A stretch of DNA of 64,000 bases from Sphingomonas hankookensis (GCF_028551275.1 NZ_CP117025.1:1607501-1671500); one strand, 5' to 3'. Shown: positions 34,924-43,803, counted from the first letter of the stretch. The notes: generated by a model from the letters alone, not told the origin. Translations and numbers: made by a program.

Positions 34924-35173
34924 CATCCCTCCGCACATGCTCATGGCGGCAACGTCGGGCCGCCGCGTTGGTTCAGGGGCGGAACGGCTTTCCTACATGA
35001 CGACGGTCGGGCAGGGTGGCCGAGGATCGTCGCGTTTGTGTCGGCGGCCGGGTCTTTCTCAGGGTTGGAATGGGGACGGTGCAGAACGCGCGCGAAACCG
35101 TGGCGAGTGTGAACTTAGTGAAGTTTGAAACTAGGGTATGGAGCGTTGTCTAGCAAAAACAACAGCCTGGCCC

Positions 35174-35210
35174 GTCACCCCGGGCTTGACCCGGGGTCCC
35201 GCTTCTTCTT
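35174..35210. repeat. Single R1 repeat unit
   Basis: GTCACCCCGGGCTTGACCCG followed by GGGTCCCGCTTCTTC; no inverted partner is visible nearby, so this is a solitary half of the pairs seen elsewhere. Confidence 0.8.
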
Positions 35211-35235
35211 CTTTGGAAGGAAGCAGAGGGCCCGT

Positions 35236-35322
35236 CGCGGGCAAAGCCCGCGTCGTCGGACGGCGCTTTTCGCGCCGCCGGCCGGACGCGCCTCGTGCGG
35301 CTCGGTCGAGCGTCGCTCGACC
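35236..35322. terminator. Three tandem hairpins just beyond pyrF
   Basis: CGCGGGC-AAA-GCCCGCG, GGCGC-TTTTC-GCGCC and GGTCGAGCG-T-CGCTCGACC follow one another within 90 bases downstream of pyrF (transcribed leftward). There is no long T-run, so intrinsic termination is uncertain; a processed or protein-bound 3' structure is equally possible. Confidence 0.45.
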
Positions 35323-35336
35323 TCACCCGGCGCGTC

Positions 35337-36014
35337 CTATAGCGTCCCCTCGATCGCCCGTGCGGCCTGATCCGGGTCCTCCGCCTGCGTGATCGGCCGC
35401 CCGATCACCAGCACCGACGCCCCGGCGTCCAGCGCGGCGCGCGGCGTCACCACCCGCTTCTGGTCGCCGACCGGTCCGTCCGCCGGCCGCACGGCCGGCA
35501 CTACGAAAAAGCCCTGCGGCCACGCCTTCTTCGCCGCCGCAACCTCGGCCCCCGAACACACCACGCCGTCGATCCCGGCGCTCTTCGCCAATTCGGTCAG
35601 CCGCACCACCTGTTCATGCGGGTCGGGCGACAGGCCGATCGACGACAGGTCGTGCGCGTCGAGGCTGGTCAGCATCGTCACCGCGACGACCTTGGTCCCG
35701 ACCGGCGCGGCGGCCTTCGCATCCTCAAGCATCGCCCGCCCGCCCGAGGCATGGACGGTCAGGATCGCCGGATCGAGCGGCCCCAGCGCCTGGATCGCCT
35801 TGGCGACGGTATTGGGAATGTCGTGGAATTTCAGGTCGAGGAAGATGGGCAGCCCCAGTTCGGCCATCGTCCGCACGCCCGCACGGCCATTGGCCATGAA
35901 GAATTCGAGGCCCAGCTTCAGCCCGCCGACATGGCCGCGCACCTTGTTCGCCAGCGCCTTGGCGCGGTCGAGATCGGGGGTGTCGAGGGCGACATAGATC
36001 GGCGAACGGCTCAC
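35337..36014 (-). CDS. pyrF: Orotidine 5'-phosphate decarboxylase
   Basis: Last step of UMP synthesis. The 225-residue barrel has the catalytic Asp-Lys-x-x-Asp array FLDLKFHDIPNT (Asp60, Lys62, Asp65), the substrate-binding LKLGLEFF, VTMLTS and the C-terminal VIGRPITQAEDP. The start is a GTG that overlaps the lapA stop (GTGA), and MSRSPIYVALD fits the family N-terminus. Coupled to lapA, an arrangement common in sphingomonads. Confidence 0.97.
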   Translation of the reverse strand: MSRSPIYVALDTPDLDRAKALANKVRGHVGGLKLGLEFFMANGRAGVRTMAELGLPIFLDLKFHDIPNTVAKAIQALGPLDPAILTVHASGGRAMLEDAKAAAPVGTKVVAVTMLTSLDAHDLSSIGLSPDPHEQVVRLTELAKSAGIDGVVCSGAEVAAAKKAWPQGFFVVPAVRPADGPVGDQKRVVTPRAALDAGASVLVIGRPITQAEDPDQAARAIEGTL

Positions 36015-36331
36015 GATACGGCTCCCGGCGTGACCTGCGAAGGGATGGGGGCGGGGTCGGCGGGCACCGACACCGCCTCGACGCGGTGCAGGTCGGCCAG
36101 CGTCCGGTCGGTCGCCGCGATCCGCTGCCGCAGCCGCCAGCGCGTCAGGTGCAGCGCGACGAAGGTCGGCAGGAACCCCGCCAGGAACGTGACCAGCAGC
36201 AGCAGCGGCAGGTTCACATCGGCATAGAGCGTGCCCCACAGCTTCAGCGGCACCATCGTCATATTGTTCAGCGCGAAGGCGACCATCACCCCGACCAGCA
36301 AGGCCCAGAAGAGGGTTTTCAGGAACTGCAT
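36011..36331 (-). CDS. lapA: LapA domain (DUF1049) membrane protein
   Basis: A 106-residue inner-membrane protein with two helices (about 6-24 and 42-62), the conserved ALNNMTMVPLKLWG between them and TRWRLRQRIAATDRTL after. In E. coli LapA (YciS) works with LapB in regulating LpxC turnover and lipopolysaccharide supply; the same role is assumed here but not shown. It precedes and overlaps pyrF. Confidence 0.86.
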   Translation of the reverse strand: MQFLKTLFWALLVGVMVAFALNNMTMVPLKLWGTLYADVNLPLLLLVTFLAGFLPTFVALHLTRWRLRQRIAATDRTLADLHRVEAVSVPADPAPIPSQVTPGAVS

Positions 36332-36431
36332 GCGGGGGGCGCCTTCGTCATTATGCTCGCTTGAGGTCCATCCTTACGCCGGTCATGCGCGAAATTCCAA
36401 TAGGCGCAGGACCGCTCCACGATCTCCAACC

Positions 36432-36464
36432 GTCACCCCGGACTTGATCCGGGGTCCCGCTTCT
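36432..36464. repeat. Single R1 repeat unit
   Basis: GTCACCCCGGACTTGATCCG followed by GGGTCCCGCTTC, without a nearby inverted partner, in the gap between the patatin gene and lapA. Confidence 0.8.
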
Positions 36465-36509
36465 GTTCAACCGCTGCCCGACGCGGCGCGCAGGGGCAGG
36501 GAAAGGCCG

Positions 36510-38807
36510 CTACCCGATCTCCGCCCGCAACTCGTCGAACAGCGGCTGGATCGTCGTCAGCCGTGGCTGCTCCTCGTCGAGGATCGCCAGGAACGCCGCG
36601 CGCTTGTGCCGGGTGATCCACCCCGGCGGCAGGCGGACCTCGCTCGGCAGGGTCGACAGCGCGATATCGATCATCCGCTCCGCCCCGTGCAGCCGCCCCC
36701 ACAGATAGTCGTTCTCGCGATAGGGCCGGCTGAAGAACGCCCCGAAATTGTTGAAGCGTATGCCCTTCAACGTCGCCTCCGCGCCGCCCGCCCGGATCGA
36801 CGGCGCATCGTCGGGCGCGATCCGGTCGACCCGCACCGGATCGAACTCGTCCAGCCCTTCGCCGCCCAGGAGCGGCAGCGTCGCGATGTCGAAGAACGGG
36901 AAGCCCAGATAGGCGAGCAGCACCGGCCGGCGAATGTCGCGCGGCGCGGCGGAGAGGGCCGCCGACAGCAGTTCCTCCGCCTGCGCGTCGAGCGTGGCAA
37001 GGTCCATCGCCGTCGCCATCGCCGCCAGCAGATCGGCCGGATCGACCCGCTTGTCGGCAGCCAGCGGCCGGACGGCGTCGAAATGATCGGCATGTTCGCA
37101 GGCGAGGTAGGGCGTCAAACTGGCGAAGATCGCCTCGCGCACCGGCGCCAGCGCCGCCGCATCCTGGTCCGGCTCCATCGCGGAAACCGTCCGCACCAGC
37201 AGCCGCAGCCGTCGGATGCGAAAGGCGAGATCATGGGCGCGCAGGAAGTCGATCGTCGCCGCCGACGCGCCATCGCCATCGAACCGGTCCGCCTCCCGCT
37301 CCACGACGATGCGGTGAAACGCCTCGCGCAACCGCCGCCGCCGGTCGGGGGAGGGGTCGTCCGCCAGCGTCACGACCCGGTCGGCCAGCCGGTCGAGCAC
37401 CTGGTCGACCTTCAGCAGCCCATAGGCGGCATGGCCATAGCCGGCGCGCTTCGCCGCCTGCACCTGCGCCCGCTGCCGCCACCCGGCGAGGCGCGAGGGG
37501 GTGGGCCAGTCGAGGAACAAGGTATAGCCGAACAGCTGCTCGACCTCCGCCTCCACCCCGGCGCGCAGCTTCTCGACGATCGCCAGCATCCGCTCGATCC
37601 GCTCCGACCGGCGCTGGATCGCGTCCAGATTGTCGCGGATCGGCTGCTTGCGCGGCAGTTCGGACAGCGCGCCGAGGATCGTCTGGAAGAAGGTCGGCGG
37701 CCCCTTGGATTCGGTGCCGAAGCCGAATTTGTGGTTGGGCGCGGGGTCGAGATAGACGAAGCGCCGGTCGACCTGCCGCCGCGCCGGGCGTTCGCGAAGG
37801 GCGTCGATCGCCGGGCGGAACGGGGCGTTGGCGAGCACCGATCCGTCGATCAGCGCCGCCTGTTCGACCATGTTCACCGCCGATTGCCGTGGCAGCACCC
37901 GGCGCAGGAACGCCTCGCGCCCCGGCCACGCGGTCCCCCGATCCGCCAGCGCGGCATCCAGTTCGCCCACCCGGAACGGCGGAAACGCGCCCGGGAAGCT
38001 CGACGTCGCCCGCGCCGCGAACACCAGTTCGGCCGGATCGGCCAGCGGCCCGTCGCCATGGTCGGAAAAGCCGATGACGATGCGATGCTCGGTCTCCACC
38101 ACCTCCTTGGGCGAATTGAGCCGCAGCAATTCGGGGTGGCCGGCAAAGTCGGTGACGGTAACGAACAGGTCGAGCGGCTGGCCCGGCGGCAGCAGGCGCG
38201 GGCCGACCGGCCCCGCCGCCATCGCCTCGAACGCGTTCAGCAGCATGTCGACCATCGCCCGCCCGCCAAAGGGCGGTTCGAACCACCGGGCGCGGACGAA
38301 CCGGTCGAGCTTGGCGCGCAGTTCGTCGCGCGCGGCGATGTCTACGCTCGACACGTCCTCGCCCTCGCGGCCCAGCGCCATCCACGCAATCGGCCGGGCC
38401 CAGGGGCGCGACAGCGCGCTGGCCGGCGCCTGTGCCGGATCGATCAGCGCTTCGATATCGGCGCCCTCCAGCCACAATTCGGTCAGCGGGTCGAGCGACT
38501 GGCCCGTCGCGACCGCATGGGCCAGGAACACCCCGTTGATCCCGCCCGCGCTGGCGCCGGCGACGATATCGACCAGCACCCGCAACCGGATGCCGCTGAG
38601 TGTCGCCAATTCGTGCAGCATCGTCTGATAGACGCCGGCGCTGCCGCTGAGCGGCTCGCTCTCGTCCTGCATCGCCCGGCTGGCGCGGGCGATATGCCAC
38701 ACTTCCTTGACCAGCCCGTGCATATACACCGCCAGGCTGATCCCCCCGTAACAGACCAGCGCCAGCCGCAGCTCGCGGTCACGCAGCGGGGGCGGGGCGT
38801 CGTTCAT
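36510..38807 (-). CDS. Large patatin-like phospholipase-domain protein
   Basis: A 765-residue protein whose first 360 residues form a patatin acyl-hydrolase domain: oxyanion loop GGISLAVYMHG, nucleophile elbow VAGASAGGINGVFLA (GxSxG) and the Asp of the dyad in ALIDGSVLANAPF. The other 400 residues are helical and match the long patatin family found mainly in proteobacteria and actinobacteria; the function of this part is unknown. The start giving MNDAPPPLR overlaps the stop of the endonuclease-like gene (ATGA). The in-frame upstream extension is a shadow of that gene. Confidence 0.88.
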   Translation of the reverse strand: MNDAPPPLRDRELRLALVCYGGISLAVYMHGLVKEVWHIARASRAMQDESEPLSGSAGVYQTMLHELATLSGIRLRVLVDIVAGASAGGINGVFLAHAVATGQSLDPLTELWLEGADIEALIDPAQAPASALSRPWARPIAWMALGREGEDVSSVDIAARDELRAKLDRFVRARWFEPPFGGRAMVDMLLNAFEAMAAGPVGPRLLPPGQPLDLFVTVTDFAGHPELLRLNSPKEVVETEHRIVIGFSDHGDGPLADPAELVFAARATSSFPGAFPPFRVGELDAALADRGTAWPGREAFLRRVLPRQSAVNMVEQAALIDGSVLANAPFRPAIDALRERPARRQVDRRFVYLDPAPNHKFGFGTESKGPPTFFQTILGALSELPRKQPIRDNLDAIQRRSERIERMLAIVEKLRAGVEAEVEQLFGYTLFLDWPTPSRLAGWRQRAQVQAAKRAGYGHAAYGLLKVDQVLDRLADRVVTLADDPSPDRRRRLREAFHRIVVEREADRFDGDGASAATIDFLRAHDLAFRIRRLRLLVRTVSAMEPDQDAAALAPVREAIFASLTPYLACEHADHFDAVRPLAADKRVDPADLLAAMATAMDLATLDAQAEELLSAALSAAPRDIRRPVLLAYLGFPFFDIATLPLLGGEGLDEFDPVRVDRIAPDDAPSIRAGGAEATLKGIRFNNFGAFFSRPYRENDYLWGRLHGAERMIDIALSTLPSEVRLPPGWITRHKRAAFLAILDEEQPRLTTIQPLFDELRAEIG

Positions 38808-39499
38808 GCCGGCTCGATCGTCGCCCAGATCGGCAGATGATCCGACGCCTTGCGCGCCGCCGCACTGTGATGGGTGCCGGACTCCACGACGCGTAACTCG
38901 CTCGACACCATGATCCGGTCGAGCCGCCCGACCGGGTGCTTCGCATGGAAGCTCGGACCGGTTTCGGCGAAGCGATGATTGCGCCCGAAATCGCGCAGGC
39001 ATCCCGATTGCGGCGTCCATTCGTTCAGGTCGCCCATCAACACGCTCGGCAGCGCCGGTTCGCAGCCATCGACCTCGTGCAGGATCGCCGACGCCTGTTT
39101 GCGCCGCCACAACCCCGACAGGTCGAGATGCATGCCCACCACCCGCAATGTCATGCCGTTCAGCGTCACATCCGCCCGCACCGCACCGCGCGGCTCCAGC
39201 GCCGGTATCTCGATCCGGCGGGGCGCGCTGACCGTCGCGTCCTTGCGCACCAGCAGCGCGTTGCCGTGCCATCCCATCGACTGCGCCCGGATCGCGATCG
39301 GCACCGCCTTCCACGGGCTGTGCTCGTCCAGCATGTGCAGCGGGATCACCCCGGCGCGCTCGCCCAGTCGGCGGTCGCATTCCTGCAGCGCGATGATGTC
39401 GGCATCGACCTCGCGCAGCACTTCCAGCGTGCGTTCGGGCATGCGGCGGCGATCGGTCCCGATCGCCTTGCGCATGTTATAGCTGGCTACCTTTATCAT
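38804..39499 (-). CDS. Endonuclease/exonuclease/phosphatase (EEP) family hydrolase
   Basis: A 231-residue metal-dependent phosphoesterase with the EEP motifs VASYNMRKAIG, IIALQECD (metal Glu), GMHLDLS, MGDLNEW and the C-terminal ASDHLPIWA. Targets in the family range from DNA abasic sites to phospholipids. Coupling to a patatin lipase suggests, but does not prove, action on phospholipid headgroups. No signal peptide. Confidence 0.85.
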   Translation of the reverse strand: MIKVASYNMRKAIGTDRRRMPERTLEVLREVDADIIALQECDRRLGERAGVIPLHMLDEHSPWKAVPIAIRAQSMGWHGNALLVRKDATVSAPRRIEIPALEPRGAVRADVTLNGMTLRVVGMHLDLSGLWRRKQASAILHEVDGCEPALPSVLMGDLNEWTPQSGCLRDFGRNHRFAETGPSFHAKHPVGRLDRIMVSSELRVVESGTHHSAAARKASDHLPIWATIEPA

Positions 39500-39559
39500 C
39501 GTTCATCGCTCAACGTCGCGATGCCCGGTTTCGTTTCGCTGGCGTGATCGATTGTCCCG

Positions 39560-40477
39560 TCAGGACGCGACGACCGCCTCCGGCTGCACGATGACGGTGC
39601 GCGGCGCGACGTCCTTCAGCAGCCAGACATTGCCGCCGATCACCGCCCGGTCGCCGATCCGCACCCGCCCCAAAATGGTCGCCCCGGCATAGATCACCAC
39701 ATCGTCACCGACGATCGGATGGCGCGGCACCCGTTCGGCAAACGGTCCGGTCGCCTCGCGCAGCTCCGACCGGCGCGGTGTCCGCGCGCCCAGCGTCACA
39801 TGCTGGTACAGCCGCACCCGCGCGCCGATCACCGCCGTCTCGCCGATGACGACGCCGGTGCCATGGTCGATGAAGAAGCCCGGCCCGATCGTCGCACCGG
39901 GATGGATGTCGATCCCGGTGCGTTCGTTAGCGATTTCCGACATGATCCGCGCGACGATCGGCGCGCCCAGCGAATCCAGCTCGTGCGCAAGGCGATGGTG
40001 CAGGATCGCGGTCGCGCCCGGATAGCAGATCAGGATTTCGTCGACGCTCCGCGCGGCCGGGTCACCGCGAAAGATCGCCGCGACGTCGGTGTCGAGCAGC
40101 GCCCGCACCCGCGACAGCGTCCCCGCGAACAGCCGCACGATCTCTGCGGGCCGCTCCGCCGCCGCCCCGATCCCCGTCGCATCGCGCCAATAAGCGAACT
40201 CGGCGACGATCGCCGTATCGAGCAGCGCGAACGCTTCGGTCAGTCGTTCGGCAACGAACGCATCCTCCGCGTCAGCCGCGCCATCAAAGCCGCCGATCCG
40301 CGCCGGGAACAGCGCCGCCGCCAGCAGCTCGACCGCGCGTGCCAGCTCGGCACGGCGCGGAAAGGCCGCGGGCTGCCGCCGGTTCGGCTGCGCCTGCCGC
40401 CACGCCATGCGCGCGCTCGACAGGGCACGGGTGGCATGGTCGATCGCGCGGCGGCGGTCGTCGTCGGGCTGGGTCAT
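39560..40477 (-). CDS. Serine O-acetyltransferase (EpsC/SrpH-type)
   Basis: Acetyl-CoA-dependent enzyme that makes O-acetylserine, the substrate of cysteine synthase. At 305 aa it has an extended helical N-terminus (1-165) and a left-handed beta-helix of hexapeptide repeats: GIDIHPGATIGPGFFIDHGTGVVIGETAVIGARV and on to VGDDVVIYAGATILG. The catalytic His-Asp pair lies in FFIDHGTG. The longer form resembles the EpsC group rather than short CysE. The ATG giving MTQPDDDRR is chosen over one five codons upstream. Confidence 0.92.
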   Translation of the reverse strand: MTQPDDDRRRAIDHATRALSSARMAWRQAQPNRRQPAAFPRRAELARAVELLAAALFPARIGGFDGAADAEDAFVAERLTEAFALLDTAIVAEFAYWRDATGIGAAAERPAEIVRLFAGTLSRVRALLDTDVAAIFRGDPAARSVDEILICYPGATAILHHRLAHELDSLGAPIVARIMSEIANERTGIDIHPGATIGPGFFIDHGTGVVIGETAVIGARVRLYQHVTLGARTPRRSELREATGPFAERVPRHPIVGDDVVIYAGATILGRVRIGDRAVIGGNVWLLKDVAPRTVIVQPEAVVAS

Positions 40478-40490
40478 CGCATCTGCTCGC

Positions 40491-40526
40491 AAAGAAAGGG
40501 GCCGGGCGGCGGCTGCCGTCCGGCCC
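40491..40526 (-). terminator. Intrinsic terminator for the lipoprotein gene
   Basis: Read on the minus strand, GGGCCGGACGG pairs with CCGCCCGGCCC (one mismatch) around a short loop and is followed by CTTTCTTT. It lies downstream of the small lipoprotein and upstream of the serine acetyltransferase, so it should separate the two units. Confidence 0.6.
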
Positions 40527-40587
40527 GAGTTGCGCTTAGGGAGCTATCCAAAGCGTTGCGGAGGCGGCGCCCGGAGCGCCGCGAAAC

Positions 40588-40851
40588 TCAAAGGCCGGTG
40601 CCGTTGGTTACCGGATCGGCTACGTTCGCCGCGGCGTCGTTCAGCACGACATTGTCGCCGGGCAGGGCGACGTCGTTGCCGAGCGCCACATCGTTCGCCA
40701 GCGGTTCGTCGAGTGAGGTCAGGTTCGTCTCGATCACGGCGTTTTCCGCGGCGGCATTGTCGGCGGCGGTCTTGTCGCCGCATGCGGCGAGCCCGAGCAA
40801 CGCGACGGCCGCGAGCGGTGCGAAATTCTGTTTCAAACCTGATCTCCCCAT
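40588..40851 (-). CDS. Small lipoprotein
   Basis: An 87-residue protein with a lipoprotein signal peptide: basic start, hydrophobic core and lipobox LLGLAAC, then an acidic Asn/Asp/Ala-rich low-complexity tail with repeated NDVALGNDVALPGDN-like units. It should be anchored to a membrane by its N-terminal cysteine. The tail has no recognised domain. Followed by an intrinsic terminator. Confidence 0.75.
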   Translation of the reverse strand: MGRSGLKQNFAPLAAVALLGLAACGDKTAADNAAAENAVIETNLTSLDEPLANDVALGNDVALPGDNVVLNDAAANVADPVTNGTGL

Positions 40852-41029
40852 GTTCAGGACCGCCGCGGATCGGCGGTGTCGAGGGTCGTTGTAACCGCTC
40901 GACGGGAGCTGGGAATAATCCCATTGCTTTAGTGGGGTATTGCTCCGCTATCAACGCAAGCAGCCATGCCGCGACCGATCCGGCGGTGGTCGCGCTATCA
41001 GATCAGCGATGTGGAGGTAGAAGGCGGGG

Positions 41030-41105
41030 TGGTGGAGCTGAGGGGAATCGAACCCCTGACCTCTGCAGTGCGATTGCAGCGCTCTCCCATCTGAGCTACA
41101 GCCCC
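41030..41105 (-). tRNA. tRNA-Ala (anticodon CGC)
   Basis: The minus strand folds as a tRNA: acceptor GGGGCTG with CAGCTCC, D arm AGCTCAGATGGGAGAGC, anticodon stem CTGCA/TGCAG around loop ATCGCAC (CGC), T arm GGGGTTCGATTCCCC and an encoded CCA. No integrase or disrupted copy of the gene is nearby. Confidence 0.95.
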
Positions 41106-41349
41106 GCCCCGTTCCCGGACGTCGCCGGGGCCGTTCCCTTAGCGGCCCGAAAAAGCGGATGCAACGGGTCTTGCACATTTCCCGATCAAAAACGTCCGGC
41201 CGCCATCGGTCGCTGCGACGAACCCCTTCGTCGCGCCCGTTTCAGACGGGTCGGAACCATCGGCCTGTTGGGTGCTTCTCTGGCATACGACATGGCAGCG
41301 ACCATGCTGCTGCGCCGCCAACAACATGAACCATCTGCAGGAGATTTTC

Positions 41350-42570
41350 ATGGGCTATGATCGCTATTCGCGCGACGACGACTGGTCGCGGAACAGCCGC
41401 AACGGCGAAGACAACCGCTGGCGGGACCGCGACGATCGTGGACGGGGCGGCTATGGCTATGGTTCGCAAAGCTATGGCAGCGGATCGCAGCGCGACGACC
41501 GCGGCAATCGCGACTATTATGGCGGCCGTTCGTCCTACGGCTCCAGCTACGGTGCGGACCGCGACCGCGGCTATGGCAGCCGGGACTATGGCAACCGTGA
41601 ATATGGCAGCCGCGATTACGGCAGCCGCGATTACGGCAGCCGGGACTTCGATTATTCGGATCGCGGGTCGCGGGGCTACGGTGCGCAGGGCGACCGCTAT
41701 CGCGGCAGCTATGCCCATGACGGCCACCGTTTCGCCGATCAGGGCGAACGCGACTCGCGCTACGGAAACGACCGCTTCCGGAACGACCGCAGCAACCGGC
41801 GCGACGACCTCGAATATGATGCCGACGAGCGCGGTTTCCTGGCGCGCGCCGGCGACGAAGTCCGCTCCTGGTTCGGCGATGAAGAAGCGGAACGCCGCCG
41901 CGAACGCGACCAGCGCTACGACGAGCAGATGGCGCGCTATGACGACCGTCACGGCGACCACGCCTACCGGTCATGGCGTGACACGCAGGTCAGCGCGTTC
42001 GACCGCGATTACGACGAATATCGCCAGGAAAATTCGCAGCGCTTCCAGAGCGAGTTCAACGCCTTCCGCACCGAGCGGCAGACGCAGCGCGACAGCCTGA
42101 CCCGCGTGACCGAGCATATGGAAGTCGTCGGGTCCGACGACGAACATGTCGGCACTGTCGACAAGGTGCGCGGCGACCGCATCATCCTGACGAAGAGCGA
42201 CCCGGACGCCGGTGGTCATCATCACTCGATCCCGTCGCGCTGGGTGTCGTCGGTCGACGGCAAGGTGAAGCTGCGCAAGACCGCCTCGGAAGCCAAGCAG
42301 GCATGGCGCGACGAGGAAGAGAAGCAGGCGATGTTCGGCAACCAGTCGCAGCAGCGCTATGGCAGCGATCGCTTCGGCACGCAGAACAATGACGACGACC
42401 GGACGCGCGAAGCGAACCGCTATGGCGCGTCGACCACGACCGGCAACACGTCGACCACGACCGGTCAGGCGCTGGGTGCCGGCACCTCGACCACGGCCGG
42501 AACCGGCGTGGGCGGGACGACGACCGACAGCAATACGAACCTCAATCGTAGCTCCCCCGGAACCTACTAA
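41350..42570 (+). CDS. DUF2171 domain protein with Tyr/Gly/Arg repeats
   Basis: A 406-residue, very hydrophilic protein. Residues 30-110 are a low-complexity Y-G-S-R-D-Y-G repeat tract, 150-230 a charged coiled region with DEVRSWFGDEEAERRRERDQ, 255-320 a DUF2171 (PRC-like) domain (HMEVVGSDDEHVGTVDKV, then DGKVKLRK), and the end is Thr/Gly-rich. Sphingomonads carry several such proteins, often stress-related; the function is unknown. AGGAGA stands five bases before the ATG, and a strong terminator follows the stop. Confidence 0.85.
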   Translation: MGYDRYSRDDDWSRNSRNGEDNRWRDRDDRGRGGYGYGSQSYGSGSQRDDRGNRDYYGGRSSYGSSYGADRDRGYGSRDYGNREYGSRDYGSRDYGSRDFDYSDRGSRGYGAQGDRYRGSYAHDGHRFADQGERDSRYGNDRFRNDRSNRRDDLEYDADERGFLARAGDEVRSWFGDEEAERRRERDQRYDEQMARYDDRHGDHAYRSWRDTQVSAFDRDYDEYRQENSQRFQSEFNAFRTERQTQRDSLTRVTEHMEVVGSDDEHVGTVDKVRGDRIILTKSDPDAGGHHHSIPSRWVSSVDGKVKLRKTASEAKQAWRDEEEKQAMFGNQSQQRYGSDRFGTQNNDDDRTREANRYGASTTTGNTSTTTGQALGAGTSTTAGTGVGGTTTDSNTNLNRSSPGTY

Positions 42571-42595
42571 ACCGTTCGCAGTGGCGACAGGCGGA

Positions 42596-42626
42596 GGGGC
42601 GCGGGAAACCGCGCCCCTTTGCTTTT
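42596..42626 (+). terminator. Strong intrinsic terminator after the DUF2171 gene
   Basis: GGGGCGCGG and CCGCGCCCC form a perfect nine-pair stem capped by a GAAA tetraloop, followed by TTTGCTTTT. It lies 25 bases past the stop. Confidence 0.9.
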
Positions 42627-42676
42627 GCGGGACAGGCGCTTAAGTTGCGGACCGAAACTGATATGGAGCATCCAAC

Positions 42677-43666
42677 ATGGCGAAGGCGTGGCATCTGGTA
42701 AAGCGACCGCAGGGAATGCCGGTGATGACCGATTTCGACCTGCGCGACCTGCCGCAGCGCGAACTGGCGGACGGGGAAGTCCGCATCGCGAATCGCTGGC
42801 TGTCGGTCGACCCCTATATGCGCGGCCGGATGAACGACGTGAAAAGCTATGTCCCGCCGTTCCAGCTCGACGCCCCGATGGATGGCGGCGCGGTCGGCGA
42901 AGTGATCGAAAGCAAGGCCGCCGACCTGCCGGTCGGAACCCGCGTGCAGCACATGGCCGGCTGGCGCGACGAAGCGATCGTGCCTGCCAAGGGCGTGAAC
43001 AAGCTGCCCGATATCGATCTCCCCGAACAGGCGTTCCTAGGTGCGCTGGGCCTGACCGGCATGACCGCGTGGTTCGGCCTGCTTGCCGTCGCCGAGGCGA
43101 AGGCCGGCGACACCGTGTTCGTCTCGGCCGCCGCCGGCGCGGTCGGGTCGGTCGTGGTGCAGATCGCCAAGGCGAAGGGCATGACCGTCATCGGATCGGC
43201 CGGCGGAGCGGAAAAGGTCGAATGGGTCCGCTCTCTCGGTGCCGACCATGTCATCGACTATAAGGGTGACGTGCCGCTGGTGAAGGCGCTCGGCGCCGCC
43301 GCGCTGGACGGGATCGATGTCTATTTCGACAATGTCGGCGGCGACCATCTCGACGCGGCGCTGGCCCATGCGAACCAGGGCGCCCGCTTTGCGATCTGCG
43401 GCATGATCGACGGCTATAACGCGTCGCAGCCGACCAGCCTGCGCTACCTGATGCGGGTCATCGCCGCGCGCATCCGCATCCAGGGCTTCATCGTCAGCGA
43501 CTTCATGGGTCGCATCGCCGAATTCCAGCAGGGCATGGGCGAAATCGTCGCCGGCGGCAACTTCCAGCGCGAGGAAACCGTGGTCGAAGGGCTGGAGAAC
43601 ATGCCCGACGCGTTCCTCGGTCTGTTCAGCGGCCAGAACAAGGGCAAGATGCTGGTGAAGCTGTAA
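42677..43666 (+). CDS. NADP-dependent medium-chain reductase (CurA/PTGR type)
   Basis: A 329-residue zinc-free MDR enzyme that reduces activated double bonds with NADPH. Features are RWLSVDPYMRGRM, the substrate/cofactor region GLTGMTAWFGL, the NADP-binding VSAAAGAVGSVVVQIAK, and DYKGDVPLVKAL. DVYFDNVGGDHLDAAL follows. Homologues include curcumin reductase and leukotriene B4 12-hydroxydehydrogenase; the natural substrate cannot be fixed from sequence. GGAG lies eight bases before the ATG. Confidence 0.92.
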   Translation: MAKAWHLVKRPQGMPVMTDFDLRDLPQRELADGEVRIANRWLSVDPYMRGRMNDVKSYVPPFQLDAPMDGGAVGEVIESKAADLPVGTRVQHMAGWRDEAIVPAKGVNKLPDIDLPEQAFLGALGLTGMTAWFGLLAVAEAKAGDTVFVSAAAGAVGSVVVQIAKAKGMTVIGSAGGAEKVEWVRSLGADHVIDYKGDVPLVKALGAAALDGIDVYFDNVGGDHLDAALAHANQGARFAICGMIDGYNASQPTSLRYLMRVIAARIRIQGFIVSDFMGRIAEFQQGMGEIVAGGNFQREETVVEGLENMPDAFLGLFSGQNKGKMLVKL

Positions 43667-43670
43667 CCAA

Positions 43671-43803
43671 GATCCTCCCCGCTCCGCGGGGAGGGGGACC
43701 GTCCGAAGGACGGTGGAGGGGGTTGTCGGCATACGGAACCGCAGCGTCAGCGGCTCGCCCCTTCCACCAACTCTGCTGGTTCCCCTCCCCGTGCTGGGGA
43801 GGA
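43671..43803. repeat. Palindromic repeat, family R3
   Basis: A 133-bp copy with outer arms GATCCTCCCCGCTCCGCGGG and CCCCTCCCCGTGCTGGGGAGG, an inner ACCGTCCGAAGGACGGT hairpin and a variable centre. It fills the convergent gap between the reductase and the small minus-strand gene. Confidence 0.87.

Larger units (their letters stand above)
34924..35336. other. Gene-free stretch with one R1 copy and three small hairpins
   Basis: No convincing gene is present in these 413 bases. The part next to the SDR gene is probably its promoter and leader. An R1 half-element follows at 35174, and three consecutive hairpins at 35236-35322 complete the stretch, next to the pyrF stop. Short open frames here just translate the repeats. 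Confidence 0.6.

Noticed and set aside
36231..38840. An 869-residue plus-strand frame opposite the patatin gene
   Set aside because: Arg/Gln-rich antisense shadow of the patatin gene, which shows all catalytic motifs on the minus strand.
41200..41349. EcfG-type stress promoter (GGAAC) upstream of the DUF2171 gene
   Set aside because: GGAAC is present in GGTCGGAACC, but no CGTT-like -10 stands 16-17 bases later, so the match is not good enough to report as a promoter.
42940..43140. Zinc-binding site in the CurA-like reductase
   Set aside because: The Cys/His ligands of zinc MDR enzymes are absent, and the family is known to be zinc-free.
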